Assembly: GCA_944378225.1 (NCBI GenBank)
Contig: CALWGE010000014.1
Span: 1 to 51,814, forward strand
Reading direction: 5' to 3'
DNA: 51,814 bases
Source: an uncultured Merdimonas sp.
Lineage (GTDB): Bacteria > Bacillota > Clostridia > Lachnospirales > Lachnospiraceae
Shown here: positions 9,155 through 17,265 of the stretch, in pieces
Position numbering within the stretch: position 1 is the first letter of the stretch
Layout: every line of letters begins with the position of its first letter
Translations under genes and position numbers: made by a program
Notes under the pieces: generated by a model
Told to the model about the DNA's origin: nothing
Database searches by the model: none
The model's input: the letters and a program-made list of their open reading frames with translations, nothing else

Positions 9155-10111
9155 ATGAACAGTGAGACATCAAACAAAATCGTTGTAATCGGCGCCGGAA
9201 ATGTAGGAGAGACTATTTGCTACACTCTGATGCTGCGTGCTCAGGTAGGAGAGATTGTTCTGATTGACGTAAATGAGAAGAAGGCTAAGGGTGCAGCCCT
9301 TGATATTTCTCATGGTACAGCATTCTACAGCCAGGTGCGTATTAAGCAGGGCGGATATGAGGAGTGTGCCGATGCGAAGATTATCATTGTGACCGCAGGC
9401 GTTGCCCGTAAGCCGGGGCAGACTCGTCTGGATCTGGCAAAAGTAAACACAGGTATTGCCAAAGATATCGCACAGAATATCATGAAGTATGCGAAGAATC
9501 CGCTGATCATCGTGGTATCCAATCCGGTAGATGTGAATACGTACCTGATTCAGAAAGAGACAGGACTTCCGGCTGAGCGTGTAATCGGTACCGGTACATC
9601 TCTGGACACTGCACGTTTCCGTTATCTTCTGAGCCGTCGCTGCAAAGTGGATATCCGTGATATTCAGGGATATATCCTGGGTGAGCATGGTGACAGCCAG
9701 GTTCCGATCTGGAGCAGCGTAAACGTAGCGGGCGAACCGATCGAACACTTCCTTCCGCAGGATGAAAAGGAAAAGGAAGAGGTTAAGAATGAGATCGCAA
9801 CAAAAGCCCGTACAGCAGGCGCAGACGTAATCTCTCTGAAGGGCGCTACCTTTGATGGCATTGCAATGTCTGCGTTCCGTATTGTAGAGTCTATTCTGAA
9901 GAATCAGAATACCGTTCTTCCGGTTGCACATGTGCTGGATGAAAGCTATGGCGAGCTGGCCGGATCTACCATCAGCCTTCCCTGCGTAGTGAACAGCGAG
10001 GGTATTGCCAAGACTCTGAAGATTTCCATGACAGACGAAGAGCTGGAGCAGATGGCGCATTCTGCAAAAGTACTGCGTGACTTTATCGGAGACGTGGTTG
10101 CAGAGGACTAA
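9155..10111 (+). CDS. LDH-family NAD-dependent dehydrogenase, probably malate dehydrogenase
   Basis: The 318-residue protein has the lactate/malate dehydrogenase fold: GAGNVG (13-18), Asp38 for the NAD ribose, the D151/R154 pair, and catalytic His178 in GEHGD. Overall it looks like L-lactate dehydrogenase. The substrate-specificity residue just before KPG is different: Arg85 in VARKPGQTR, where lactate dehydrogenases have Gln (position 102 in LDH numbering) and malate dehydrogenases have Arg. A Gln to Arg change there is known to turn an LDH into an MDH. Oxaloacetate is therefore the likelier substrate, and the fumarase and fumarate reductase genes downstream agree. ATG 9155 is preferred over GTG 9131 because only the former has a GAGAGG sequence upstream. 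Confidence 0.85.
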   Translation: MNSETSNKIVVIGAGNVGETICYTLMLRAQVGEIVLIDVNEKKAKGAALDISHGTAFYSQVRIKQGGYEECADAKIIIVTAGVARKPGQTRLDLAKVNTGIAKDIAQNIMKYAKNPLIIVVSNPVDVNTYLIQKETGLPAERVIGTGTSLDTARFRYLLSRRCKVDIRDIQGYILGEHGDSQVPIWSSVNVAGEPIEHFLPQDEKEKEEVKNEIATKARTAGADVISLKGATFDGIAMSAFRIVESILKNQNTVLPVAHVLDESYGELAGSTISLPCVVNSEGIAKTLKISMTDEELEQMAHSAKVLRDFIGDVVAED

Positions 10112-10140
10112 TTTCATAGCGCAATAACAGAAAAGTTTTT

Positions 10141-10174
10141 GGGCTGGCAGTTTTTCTGCCGGCCCTTTTGTTTT
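10141..10174 (+). terminator. Terminator after the dehydrogenase gene
   Basis: GGGCTGGCAG (10141-10150) pairs with CTGCCGGCCC (10156-10165, one G-U pair) around a TTTTT loop, followed by TTTTGTTTT. It is a strong rho-independent terminator that makes the dehydrogenase gene monocistronic. Confidence 0.93.
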
Positions 10175-10229
10175 AATTATTTTATTTGTTAAAAGAACAT
10201 ATACAATAAGGGCGGATTTTGAAACAACT

Positions 10230-10247
10230 ATGTTAAAAGAGTGACAA
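10230..10247. promoter_or_regulatory. Weak Rex-like palindrome far upstream of hdrB
   Basis: ATGTTAAAAGAGTGACAA matches TTGTTAA-N4-TTAACAA at 11 of 14 positions. It is about 190 bases upstream of the operon promoter. AT-rich sequence throws up such matches by chance, so this is only a candidate auxiliary site. Confidence 0.35.
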
Positions 10248-10411
10248 TATAGATGAAAAAATAACAAAATATAAAACAAGCAGATAAAAACAGGACAATT
10301 AATTCCTAGAAAATCACTCGGAATTATGGAAAAAGTAACACTATTTTACAGGAATTGCGTTATGTTTTGGGAAAAGTATAAAAAAAACCTCAGAATTTCT
10401 GCAAAAAACAG

Positions 10412-10440
10412 TTGTTAAAAAAATCACGATATGATACAAT
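10412..10440 (+). promoter_or_regulatory. Promoter of the hdr-flx-frd-fum operon, with overlapping Rex-like half site
   Basis: TTGTTA (10412-10417), a 17-base spacer and TACAAT (10435-10440), with TG at 10432-10433 as an extended -10. The bases 10412-10429 also match the Rex consensus at 11 of 14 positions, with a perfect left half TTGTTAA. The architecture copies the dehydrogenase promoter at 9067, where the operator sits on the -35 in the same way. The hdrB start codon lies 44 bases downstream. Confidence 0.75.
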
Positions 10441-10484
10441 AGCAGAAATTGATATAAATTTATCAAAATAAAGGAGGTAGTCAA

Positions 10485-11318
10485 ATGGTGTACAGATATT
10501 ATCCGGGATGTACGCTGAAGAATAAGGCGCAGGACCTGGATCGATACGCCAGGATGTCGGCGGAAGCCCTGGGTTTTACCCTTCAGGAGATTGAAGAATG
10601 GCAGTGCTGCGGTGCGGTCTATCCCCAGGCTTCAGATGAGATTGCCACGAAGCTGTCGGCAGTCCGCGCCCTGAATGACGCAAAGGAAAAGGGGCAGGAT
10701 CTGGTGACACTCTGTTCCGCCTGCCATCATGTGATTAAGCGTGTCAATGACGATATGAGACACGTAGAGGATATCCGTACCAGAGCAAATAATTATCTCG
10801 GATTTGACGAGCCCTACCTGGGAGAAACGAAGGTCTTTCATTATCTGGAAGTTCTTCGCGATCGGGTGGGCTTTGATGTTTTGAAGGAAAAGGTAGTAAA
10901 ACCCCTGACAGGCCGGAAAATCGGTGCATATTATGGCTGTATGCTGCTTCGTCCAAGCTCTGTGATGGCCTTTGATGATCCGGAGAACCCCACTGTGATG
11001 GAGGACTTTATCCGGGCGCTGGGGGCGGAGCCGGTGGTTTATCCATTCCGGAATGAGTGCTGCGGCGGATACATATCTTTAAAAGACAAGCCGCTGGCCG
11101 GAACTCTGGTAGATAAGGTAATGGAATCCGCAGTCAGCCATGGAGCAGAAGAATTGATTACAGCCTGTCCATTATGTCTGTATAATCTGCGCTCCAGCGG
11201 AGCGGCCAGAAAAGTTCCGGTAACATATCTGACAGAGATTCTGGCAGAAGCACTGGGGTTACTTTCGGAGAAAGGAAACACAGAAAACAATGAGAAGGGA
11301 GGAGAGGCAGATGTATAG
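10485..11318 (+). CDS. hdrB: Heterodisulfide reductase-like subunit B (two CCG domains)
   Basis: This 277-residue protein has two cysteine-rich CCG domains: Cys9/Cys41-Cys42/Cys77-Cys80 and Cys152/Cys192-Cys193/Cys228-Cys231. In methanogen HdrB these bind two noncubane [4Fe-4S] clusters that reduce the disulfide substrate. Both domains are complete here. It is the first gene of a long operon and forms HdrABC with the next two genes. In this setting the high-potential electron path through HdrB may serve the downstream fumarate reductase subunits or an unknown disulfide (inference). AAGGAGG lies eight bases before the ATG. Confidence 0.92.
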   Translation: MVYRYYPGCTLKNKAQDLDRYARMSAEALGFTLQEIEEWQCCGAVYPQASDEIATKLSAVRALNDAKEKGQDLVTLCSACHHVIKRVNDDMRHVEDIRTRANNYLGFDEPYLGETKVFHYLEVLRDRVGFDVLKEKVVKPLTGRKIGAYYGCMLLRPSSVMAFDDPENPTVMEDFIRALGAEPVVYPFRNECCGGYISLKDKPLAGTLVDKVMESAVSHGAEELITACPLCLYNLRSSGAARKVPVTYLTEILAEALGLLSEKGNTENNEKGGEADV

Positions 11319-11703
11319 CACAGAGGAAGCAAAAGCGGATATGATTCGCGAAATCAGCGGTGTGAATACAAGAAAATGCATGAAATGCGGCAAATGTTCT
11401 GCCTCCTGTCCGGCTTATGAGGAGATGGATATTCGTCCCCATCAGTTTGTTTCTTATGTGGAGAGCGGGGATGTGAGCGCTCTTCTTCAGTCAAAGAGTC
11501 TCTGGAAGTGTCTTTCCTGCTTTGCCTGTGTGGAGCGTTGTCCCAGAGATGTAAAGCCTGCAAAACTTATTGAGGCTGCACGTCTTATGGTAATCCGGCA
11601 GAGGGGCGGTAATTACTTAAGTCCTGATGAAATTCCGGAACTTCTTGATGAGGAACTGCCTCAGCAGCTTCTTGCCAGTGCGTTCCGCAAATACAGCAAA
11701 TAG
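11311..11703 (+). CDS. hdrC: Heterodisulfide reductase-like subunit C
   Basis: The 130-residue protein has two ferredoxin-type [4Fe-4S] motifs: Cys23, 26, 29, 33 (CMKCGKCSASCP) and Cys67, 70, 73, 77 (CLSCFACVERCP). HdrC passes electrons between HdrA and HdrB. ATG 11311 is chosen over ATG 11290 because GGAGG at 11300-11304 is correctly spaced for it. The start overlaps the hdrB stop by eight bases, so translation is probably coupled. Confidence 0.92.
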   Translation: MYSTEEAKADMIREISGVNTRKCMKCGKCSASCPAYEEMDIRPHQFVSYVESGDVSALLQSKSLWKCLSCFACVERCPRDVKPAKLIEAARLMVIRQRGGNYLSPDEIPELLDEELPQQLLASAFRKYSK

Positions 11704-11723
11704 AATTTGGGAGGTGAAGAAAA

Positions 11724-13709
11724 GTGCATAGAATAGGAGTATTTGTCTGTCATTGCGGTACGAATATTGCGGCGACGGTAGACATTGACCGTGTAGTGGC
11801 AGCGGCGGCAAAGGAGCCGGGTGTGGTCCATGCAGAGGATTATCAGTATATGTGTTCCGAAGCCGGACAGCTCAAGGTTCGTGAGGCGATTCAGGAAAAA
11901 CAGCTTACAGGCATAGTTGTCTGTTCCTGTTCCCCGAGAATGCACGAAAATACATTTCGCCAGGCAGCTGCCCGCGCGGGCCTGAATCCTTATATGGTAG
12001 AGATAGCAAACATACGCGAGCACTGTTCCTGGATACATAAAGACAAGGAAGAAGCAACAGAAAAAGCCATTATTCTGGCCAGAGCTGCTATTGCAAAGGT
12101 AATGCTCAACGCGCCTCTGACTGCCGGTACCAGCCGGGTGGTAAAGAGAGCGCTTGTTATCGGAGGCGGCATTGCCGGTATTCAGACGGCTCTGGATATC
12201 GCTGAGGCAGGCTATAAGGTAGACATTTTGGAAAAGACACCCAGCATCGGAGGCCGGATGTCACAGCTTGATAAGACTTTCCCGACCCTGGACTGCTCAG
12301 CCTGTATCCTGACACCGAAGATGGTGGAAGCGGCAGCCCATGAGAATATCACTATCTATACCTACAGTGAGGTAGAGAAGGTGACAGGCTTTGTGGGCGA
12401 TTTTCATGTGGAAATCCGCAAAAAAGCAAGAAGTGTTGATATGAGCAAATGCACGGGCTGCGGAGTCTGCCAGGAAAAATGTCCTTCCAAGAAGGCACCT
12501 AACGAGTTTAACAGGGGGCTGGATACAAGAAGCGCCATCTACACGCCTTTTGCTCAGGCGATACCTAATGTGCCTGTAATTGACCGCGAACACTGCATCA
12601 AATTCAAGACCGGAAAATGTGGAGTCTGCGCAAAAGTCTGCCAGGCCGGAGCTATTGATTATGAGCAGAAGGATGAGATTATCACTGAGGATTACGGAGC
12701 TATTGTGGTTGCCACAGGCTTCGATATGATTAAGCTGGATAAATATGACGAGTATGCTTACAGTCAGAGCCCTGACGTGATCACTTCTCTGGAACTGGAG
12801 CGTATCATGAATGCCGCAGGACCGACCAAAGGTCATCTGGAGCGCATGTCTGATCATAAGCCGCCAAAATCCATGGTTTTCATTCAGTGCGTGGGTTCCC
12901 GCTGCGCTGACAGCCGTGGAAAAAGCTACTGCTCGAAGATTTGCTGTATGTATACAGCCAAGCATGCCATGCTGATTCGTGACAAATATCCGGATGTGGA
13001 TGTGACGGTATTTTATATTGACGTGCGTACGCCGGGCAAAAACTTTGATGAATTTTATCGGCGGGCAGTGGAAGAGTACGGAGTGCATTACATCAAAGGG
13101 CAGGTTGGAAAAGTTGCGCCTCAGGGAGATAAGCTTCTGGTGCAGGGCGTGGATTTACTGGATAATAAACGAATTCTCATCAATGCGGATATGGTAGTCC
13201 TGGCAGCCGCCATTGAACCCAATCCGGATGTGCGTAAGATAGCTACCATGCTGACTGCCAGCATTGATACGAATAACTTCCTGACAGAGTCCCACGCCAA
13301 GCTGCGTCCGGTGGAATCGCCCACAGCAGGTATTTTCCTTTCCGGCGTCTGCCAGGGTCCCAAGGATATTCCGGAGACGGTTGCTCAGGCCGGAGCTGCG
13401 GCGGTGAAGGTAATTGGACTTCTTGCCAAGGACCATCTGGTGACCAATCCCTGCGTGGCAAAATCAGATCCGCTGTTCTGTAATGGATGTTCTGCCTGTG
13501 AAAAGGTATGTCCTTACGGAGCGATTTCCTATGAGGAACGGGAAGTAAATGATCACGGAATCCGGGAGACGAGACGTGTGGCAGTAGTCAACAGCGCTCT
13601 CTGTCAGGGCTGTGGAGCCTGTACAGTCACCTGTCCGTCAGGCGCCATGGATCTGCAGGGCTTCTCAAACAGACAAATTCTTGCGGAGGTGGATGCAATA
13701 TGCAGGTAG
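11724..13709 (+). CDS. hdrA: Heterodisulfide reductase-like subunit A, flavin electron-bifurcating
   Basis: The 661-residue protein has the full HdrA architecture. An N-terminal HdrA-type cluster domain carries Cys9, 11, 44, 67 and 69. The FAD domain has GGGIAG at 147-152 and a CSAC motif at 191-194. Ferredoxin-type clusters lie at about 243-253 (CTGCGVCQEKCP) and 292-306, and two C-terminal ones at about 586 (CNGCSACEKVCP) and 628 (CQGCGACTVTCP). In studied complexes the HdrA FAD is the site where an electron pair is split between ferredoxin and a high-potential acceptor. Translation starts at GTG 11724 with GGGAGG ten bases upstream. Its 3' end overlaps flxD by ten bases. Confidence 0.93.
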   Translation: MHRIGVFVCHCGTNIAATVDIDRVVAAAAKEPGVVHAEDYQYMCSEAGQLKVREAIQEKQLTGIVVCSCSPRMHENTFRQAAARAGLNPYMVEIANIREHCSWIHKDKEEATEKAIILARAAIAKVMLNAPLTAGTSRVVKRALVIGGGIAGIQTALDIAEAGYKVDILEKTPSIGGRMSQLDKTFPTLDCSACILTPKMVEAAAHENITIYTYSEVEKVTGFVGDFHVEIRKKARSVDMSKCTGCGVCQEKCPSKKAPNEFNRGLDTRSAIYTPFAQAIPNVPVIDREHCIKFKTGKCGVCAKVCQAGAIDYEQKDEIITEDYGAIVVATGFDMIKLDKYDEYAYSQSPDVITSLELERIMNAAGPTKGHLERMSDHKPPKSMVFIQCVGSRCADSRGKSYCSKICCMYTAKHAMLIRDKYPDVDVTVFYIDVRTPGKNFDEFYRRAVEEYGVHYIKGQVGKVAPQGDKLLVQGVDLLDNKRILINADMVVLAAAIEPNPDVRKIATMLTASIDTNNFLTESHAKLRPVESPTAGIFLSGVCQGPKDIPETVAQAGAAAVKVIGLLAKDHLVTNPCVAKSDPLFCNGCSACEKVCPYGAISYEEREVNDHGIRETRRVAVVNSALCQGCGACTVTCPSGAMDLQGFSNRQILAEVDAICR

Positions 13710-14140
13710 AAAATACAGAATTCCGACCGAAAATCGTAGCGTTCTGCTGCAACTGGTGCAGCTACGCCGGAGCGGACCTGGCCGGCAGCAGCCGCCTTGC
13801 CTATCCGGCAGATGTGAAGATTATCCGGGTGCCCTGTTCCTGCAGGGTGAATCCCATGTTTATTTTAAGAGCTTTTCAGAGAGGGGCAGACGGAGTGATT
13901 CTCTGTGGCTGTCATCCGGGAGACTGTCATTATACAACAGGAAATTATTACGCCAGAAGAAGAATGACCCTTCTGTTTTCCATGCTGGATTATCTGGGAG
14001 TGGAAAAAGGGCGTACCCGTGTGGAATGGGTATCCGCAGCTGAAGGCGTGAAGTTTTCAACTACCATGAATGAGTTTGTGGCCAAGATACATGAGCTCGG
14101 TAAGAATGTAAGACTGGAGGATCTGCGATGCAAGAACTGA
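13700..14140 (+). CDS. flxD: FlxD/MvhD-like iron-sulfur subunit
   Basis: The 146-residue protein has the MvhD family pattern: AFCCNWCSYAGAD near residue 14, VPCSCR near 45 and CGCHPGDCHY near 69. Cys16, 17, 20, 46, 48, 69, 71 and 76 are candidate cluster ligands; MvhD binds a [2Fe-2S] cluster and hands electrons from the donor dehydrogenase or hydrogenase to HdrA. It lies between hdrA and the flxCBA genes and overlaps both neighbours, as expected for a subunit bridging the two modules. Confidence 0.9.
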   Translation: MQVENTEFRPKIVAFCCNWCSYAGADLAGSSRLAYPADVKIIRVPCSCRVNPMFILRAFQRGADGVILCGCHPGDCHYTTGNYYARRRMTLLFSMLDYLGVEKGRTRVEWVSAAEGVKFSTTMNEFVAKIHELGKNVRLEDLRCKN

Positions 14141-15114
14141 TCACAAGAGCAAAAGAGCTTCTGGCTGATGGAACCGTATCGCGGGTACTTGGCTGGAAGA
14201 AAGGGGATCTGGGCTGGGATCCGGAACCTGCATACTTTGATAAGGCAGAAGAACTGGAGAATTTTATATATAATCCTTTCTGCGGAGCAAATTTAAGCAA
14301 ATATCTGATTGCTGCAGGAAAACTGGAAGGCACTACACTGGTATTCCTGAAACCATGCGATACCTACAGCTTCAATCAGCTGGTTAAAGAGCACCGGGTA
14401 AAGAAAGACAAGACTTATATTATCGGTGTGGGCTGTCACGGAACTCTGGATCCGGAAAAAATCCGGAATACAGGAGTAAAAGGAATTGCAGACGCAGTTC
14501 TGGAAGGTGACAGAGTAAGGCTGAACACACTTTACGGAGATAAGGAAGCAGCCGCTGCAGAAGTTCTTCTGGATCGCTGTCTTGTATGCAAAGGAAAAAC
14601 GCATGTGGTCTGTGATGAACTTATCGGGGCAGAGCCAGGCGAGGAGGCCGGTCCGGGAGAACTTGCAGTCAACCGTTTTGCACAGGTGGAAGAGCTGGAG
14701 AATCTGCCGCCGGAAGAACGTTTTGCGTTCTGGCAGGAACAGCTTTCCAGGTGTATTCGCTGCAATGCCTGCCGTAATGTATGTCCGGCCTGCAGCTGTC
14801 TGAAATGTGTTTTTGACAGCAGTCAGTTTGACAGTAACCAGAAGGCAAATGCAGATACTTTTGAGGAGCAGATGTTCCATATTATCCGTGCGTTTCATGT
14901 GGCCGGACGTTGTACGGACTGCGGCGAGTGCAGCAGAGTATGTCCGGAGAGCATCCCGCTGCATTTGCTGAACCGGAAGTTTATCAAGGATATCGATACT
15001 TTCTATGGAGAATATCAGGCCGGAGCAGATACGGAAAGCAAAGGTCCCCTGACAGATTTCACGTTTGAAGATGTGGAGCCCGGGATTATAGCAGAGAGAG
15101 GAGGCGGAAGATAA
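14128..15114 (+). CDS. flxC: FlxC-like iron-sulfur subunit of an NADH-oxidising complex
   Basis: The 328-residue protein has an N-terminal domain like the F420-hydrogenase/dehydrogenase beta family (LVFLKPCDTYSFNQLVKEH, YIIGVGCHGTLD). Two C-terminal [4Fe-4S] motifs follow, starting at Cys209 (CIRCNACRNVCPACSCLKC) and Cys262 (CTDCGECSRVCP). This is the composition of FlxC in Flx/Flox modules (FloxABCD of Desulfovibrio). It overlaps flxD by 13 bases. The FlxB/FlxC assignment follows gene order and could be swapped under another naming scheme. Confidence 0.8.
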   Translation: MQELITRAKELLADGTVSRVLGWKKGDLGWDPEPAYFDKAEELENFIYNPFCGANLSKYLIAAGKLEGTTLVFLKPCDTYSFNQLVKEHRVKKDKTYIIGVGCHGTLDPEKIRNTGVKGIADAVLEGDRVRLNTLYGDKEAAAAEVLLDRCLVCKGKTHVVCDELIGAEPGEEAGPGELAVNRFAQVEELENLPPEERFAFWQEQLSRCIRCNACRNVCPACSCLKCVFDSSQFDSNQKANADTFEEQMFHIIRAFHVAGRCTDCGECSRVCPESIPLHLLNRKFIKDIDTFYGEYQAGADTESKGPLTDFTFEDVEPGIIAERGGGR

Positions 15115-15115
15115 C

Positions 15116-16147
15116 ATGTACCGAGTAAAAAAAGACAGACTGACAGAACTCTTTACGTCTGTCAGTAAAGTGCAGGATCTGTTTCTTCCTCTGCGGAAAT
15201 GTGATCAGACAAATTACGGACTGTGGACTCCGGAAGAGACCTTTGATCTCGATACGCTGAAAACCGTAAAGTCTGCCAAGGACTGTTTCTTTCCTCAGAG
15301 CGAGGTGCTTTATCGCTGCAGAAAAGAGGACGGAAAAATTTCGATAGATCCGCAGCAGCTGTGTGACAGGCCTTTTGTGGTATTCGGGATGAGAGCCTGC
15401 GATGTCAAGGCAGTAGAAGTGCTGGATCGTGTATTTTTATCTGATCCGGTGGACAGCTTTTACAAAGCCCGCCGTGAACATGGAACAATTGTTTCTATGG
15501 CCTGTCATGAGCCGGAAGAAACGTGTTTCTGCAGAAACTTTGAGATCGATCCGGCTGCGCCTGGCGCGGACGTGGAGACATGGCTCACAGAGGACAGTCT
15601 GTACTGGAAACCTCTGACAGAAAAAGGCGAGGCTCTGACCGCGGCAGCAGAAGAATTTCTTGAAAAGACAGAAGACGGAGATAAGACCGTGGAAGAAGAA
15701 CAGACAGCAATCCGCGGTATAGTGGAAAAACTTCCTCTTTCTCATCTCGACCTTTCCAGATTTAAGCAGGAAAATACCATGGAGCTTTTTGATTCTCCTC
15801 TGTGGGAGGAAATGTACAAACCCTGTCTGGCCTGCGGAACCTGCACTTTTGTATGTCCTACCTGTCAGTGTTATGATATTCGGGATTTTGACGCGGGAAA
15901 GAATGGGGTTCAGCGGTACCGCTGCTGGGATTCCTGTATGTATTCCGATTTTACCATGATGGCGCATGGAAATATGAGAACCAGCCAGATGCAGCGTTTC
16001 CGTCAGAGATTCATGCATAAACTGGTTTATTATCCGGCAAATAATGACGGATTATATTCCTGTGTGGGATGCGGCCGCTGCGTCAGCAAATGTCCTGCAT
16101 CATTAAATATCGTGAAAGTTATAAAAAAACTGGGAGGTGAAGCCTGA
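15116..16147 (+). CDS. flxB: FlxB-like iron-sulfur subunit
   Basis: The 343-residue protein resembles the anaerobic sulfite reductase subunit A family: an N-terminal domain with FGMRACDVKAVEVLDRVF, then two [4Fe-4S] motifs starting at Cys237 (CLACGTCTFVCPTCQC) and Cys316 (CVGCGRCVSKCP). In the Flx complex this subunit relays electrons from the FlxA flavin towards FlxD and HdrA. The stop codon overlaps the flxA start by one base. Confidence 0.83.
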   Translation: MYRVKKDRLTELFTSVSKVQDLFLPLRKCDQTNYGLWTPEETFDLDTLKTVKSAKDCFFPQSEVLYRCRKEDGKISIDPQQLCDRPFVVFGMRACDVKAVEVLDRVFLSDPVDSFYKARREHGTIVSMACHEPEETCFCRNFEIDPAAPGADVETWLTEDSLYWKPLTEKGEALTAAAEEFLEKTEDGDKTVEEEQTAIRGIVEKLPLSHLDLSRFKQENTMELFDSPLWEEMYKPCLACGTCTFVCPTCQCYDIRDFDAGKNGVQRYRCWDSCMYSDFTMMAHGNMRTSQMQRFRQRFMHKLVYYPANNDGLYSCVGCGRCVSKCPASLNIVKVIKKLGGEA

Positions 16148-16980
16148 TGTGCAACTGTACGGATACATTGATACCACAGATTGGAGTTATCACCGACATC
16201 CGAACGGAGACGCCGGATGTAAAGACATTCCGTGTAGTGGGTCGGGACGGGAAAAAACTTTTTGAGCATATGCCCGGTCAGTGCGCCATGGTTTCGGTAC
16301 CGGGAGTCGGCGAAGCAATGTTTTCCATTACTTCATCCCCCACAAACACTGAATTTCAGGAATTCAGCATTAAACGCTGCGGAAGCCTGACAGATTATCT
16401 GCACGATATGACTGTTGGCGAAGAAATTACCGTGCGTGGTCCTTATGGAAATGCATTTCCTGTGGAGACAGCTCTCAAAGGGCAGAATCTTCTGTTTATT
16501 GCCGGAGGAATCGGACTTGCGCCTCTTCGTTCTGTAATTAATTATGTGCGTGACAAACGGGAGAATTATGGCACGGTAGACATTCTATACGGATCACGTT
16601 CCATGGACGATCTGGTACAGCTAAAGGAAATTCAGGAAGAATGGATGAATACTCCCGGAGTGAATGTTCATCTGACTATAGACAGGGAGCAGGAAGGCTG
16701 GGAAGGCCATGTGGGCTTTGTTCCGGCTTATCTGAAAGAACTGGAATTTTCCACGGATAAGACTGTACTGGTCTGCGGACCGCCTATCATGATTAAATTT
16801 ACACTGGCAGGTCTTATTGAAATGGGCTTTGATAAAACTCAGGTATATACCACGCTGGAATTACGGATGAAATGTGGAGTCGGTAAATGCGGACGCTGCA
16901 ATATTGGTTCCAAATATGTGTGTAAAGACGGTCCTGTATTCCGCTGCGATGAAATTGATGAATTACCCCCGGAATATTGA
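16147..16980 (+). CDS. flxA: FlxA-like FAD/NAD(P)-binding subunit
   Basis: The 277-residue protein is a ferredoxin-NADP reductase-type flavoprotein of the PyrK / anaerobic sulfite reductase B group. It has an FAD barrel (HMPGQCAMVSVPGVGEAMFS), an NAD-binding domain (LLFIAGGIGLAPLRSV, VLVCGPPIMIKF), and a C-terminal [2Fe-2S] site with Cys243, 248, 251 and 259. It is the likely NADH entry point of the complex: NADH to FAD, then FlxB/C, FlxD and HdrA. It is followed by an unusual structured spacer before the frd genes. Confidence 0.9.
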   Translation: MCNCTDTLIPQIGVITDIRTETPDVKTFRVVGRDGKKLFEHMPGQCAMVSVPGVGEAMFSITSSPTNTEFQEFSIKRCGSLTDYLHDMTVGEEITVRGPYGNAFPVETALKGQNLLFIAGGIGLAPLRSVINYVRDKRENYGTVDILYGSRSMDDLVQLKEIQEEWMNTPGVNVHLTIDREQEGWEGHVGFVPAYLKELEFSTDKTVLVCGPPIMIKFTLAGLIEMGFDKTQVYTTLELRMKCGVGKCGRCNIGSKYVCKDGPVFRCDEIDELPPEY

Positions 16981-17265
16981 TAAGCACTGAGCAGCGCGAA
17001 GGCGGAAGACAGGAATTCCGAACGTGCTTGCACGTGAAGGAATGACCTGGCTTCCGGCTTCATGAGGCGAACGCCTCAACCGAGATGAAGCGAAGCGGAA
17101 TCGAGGTCTGCGCTGCGGCTGAGACGGACGGCATGTATGCCTGGCAGCGCATGAAAAGAAATCTGGATGCCCAAAGATCATGGGCAAATTGAGGAAATAC
17201 CCGAGGGGCATACCTGAATGCCCAAAAACCATGGGCAAATTGAGGAAAGGAACGGTATATAGAAC
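16981..17265 (+). repeat. Structured intercistronic element with hairpins and a 30-base direct repeat
   Basis: This 285-base spacer between flxA and the frdB-like gene has no coding sequence but is dense in structure. ACGTGC (17022-17027) pairs with GCACGT (17030-17035). GAGGCG (17064-17069) with CGCCTC (17072-17077) is nested inside GCTTCAT (17057-17063) with ATGAAGC (17085-17091). TGCGCTGC (17109-17116) pairs with GCAGCGCA (17144-17151). Two near-identical 30-base direct repeats (17168-17197 and 17219-17248, differing only in the loop) each contain TGCCCA...TGGGCA and end in TTGAGGAAA. It could be an mRNA processing or stability element, or an inserted small repeat family. Confidence 0.75.

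Larger units (their letters stand above)
10112..10484 (+). other. 373-base regulatory spacer upstream of the hdr-flx-frd operon
   Basis: This gene-free stretch holds a terminator at its left end (10141-10174), two degenerate Rex-like palindromes (10230-10247 and 10412-10429), and an extended -10 promoter just before hdrB. The rest is very AT-rich, with no credible reading frame or RNA gene on either strand. Confidence 0.7.

Noticed and set aside
10141..10174. Possible riboswitch upstream of hdrB
   Set aside because: The structure is a plain terminator for the preceding gene, and the remaining leader shows no conserved riboswitch-like fold.
9170..10279. 369-codon open frame on the minus strand
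   Set aside because: It is antisense to the malate/lactate dehydrogenase, whose motifs are clear, and has no ribosome binding site or recognisable protein features.
17168..17248. Possible CRISPR array because of two 30-base direct repeats
   Set aside because: There are only two copies, each has its own palindrome, the gap is short (21 bases), and no cas genes are present.
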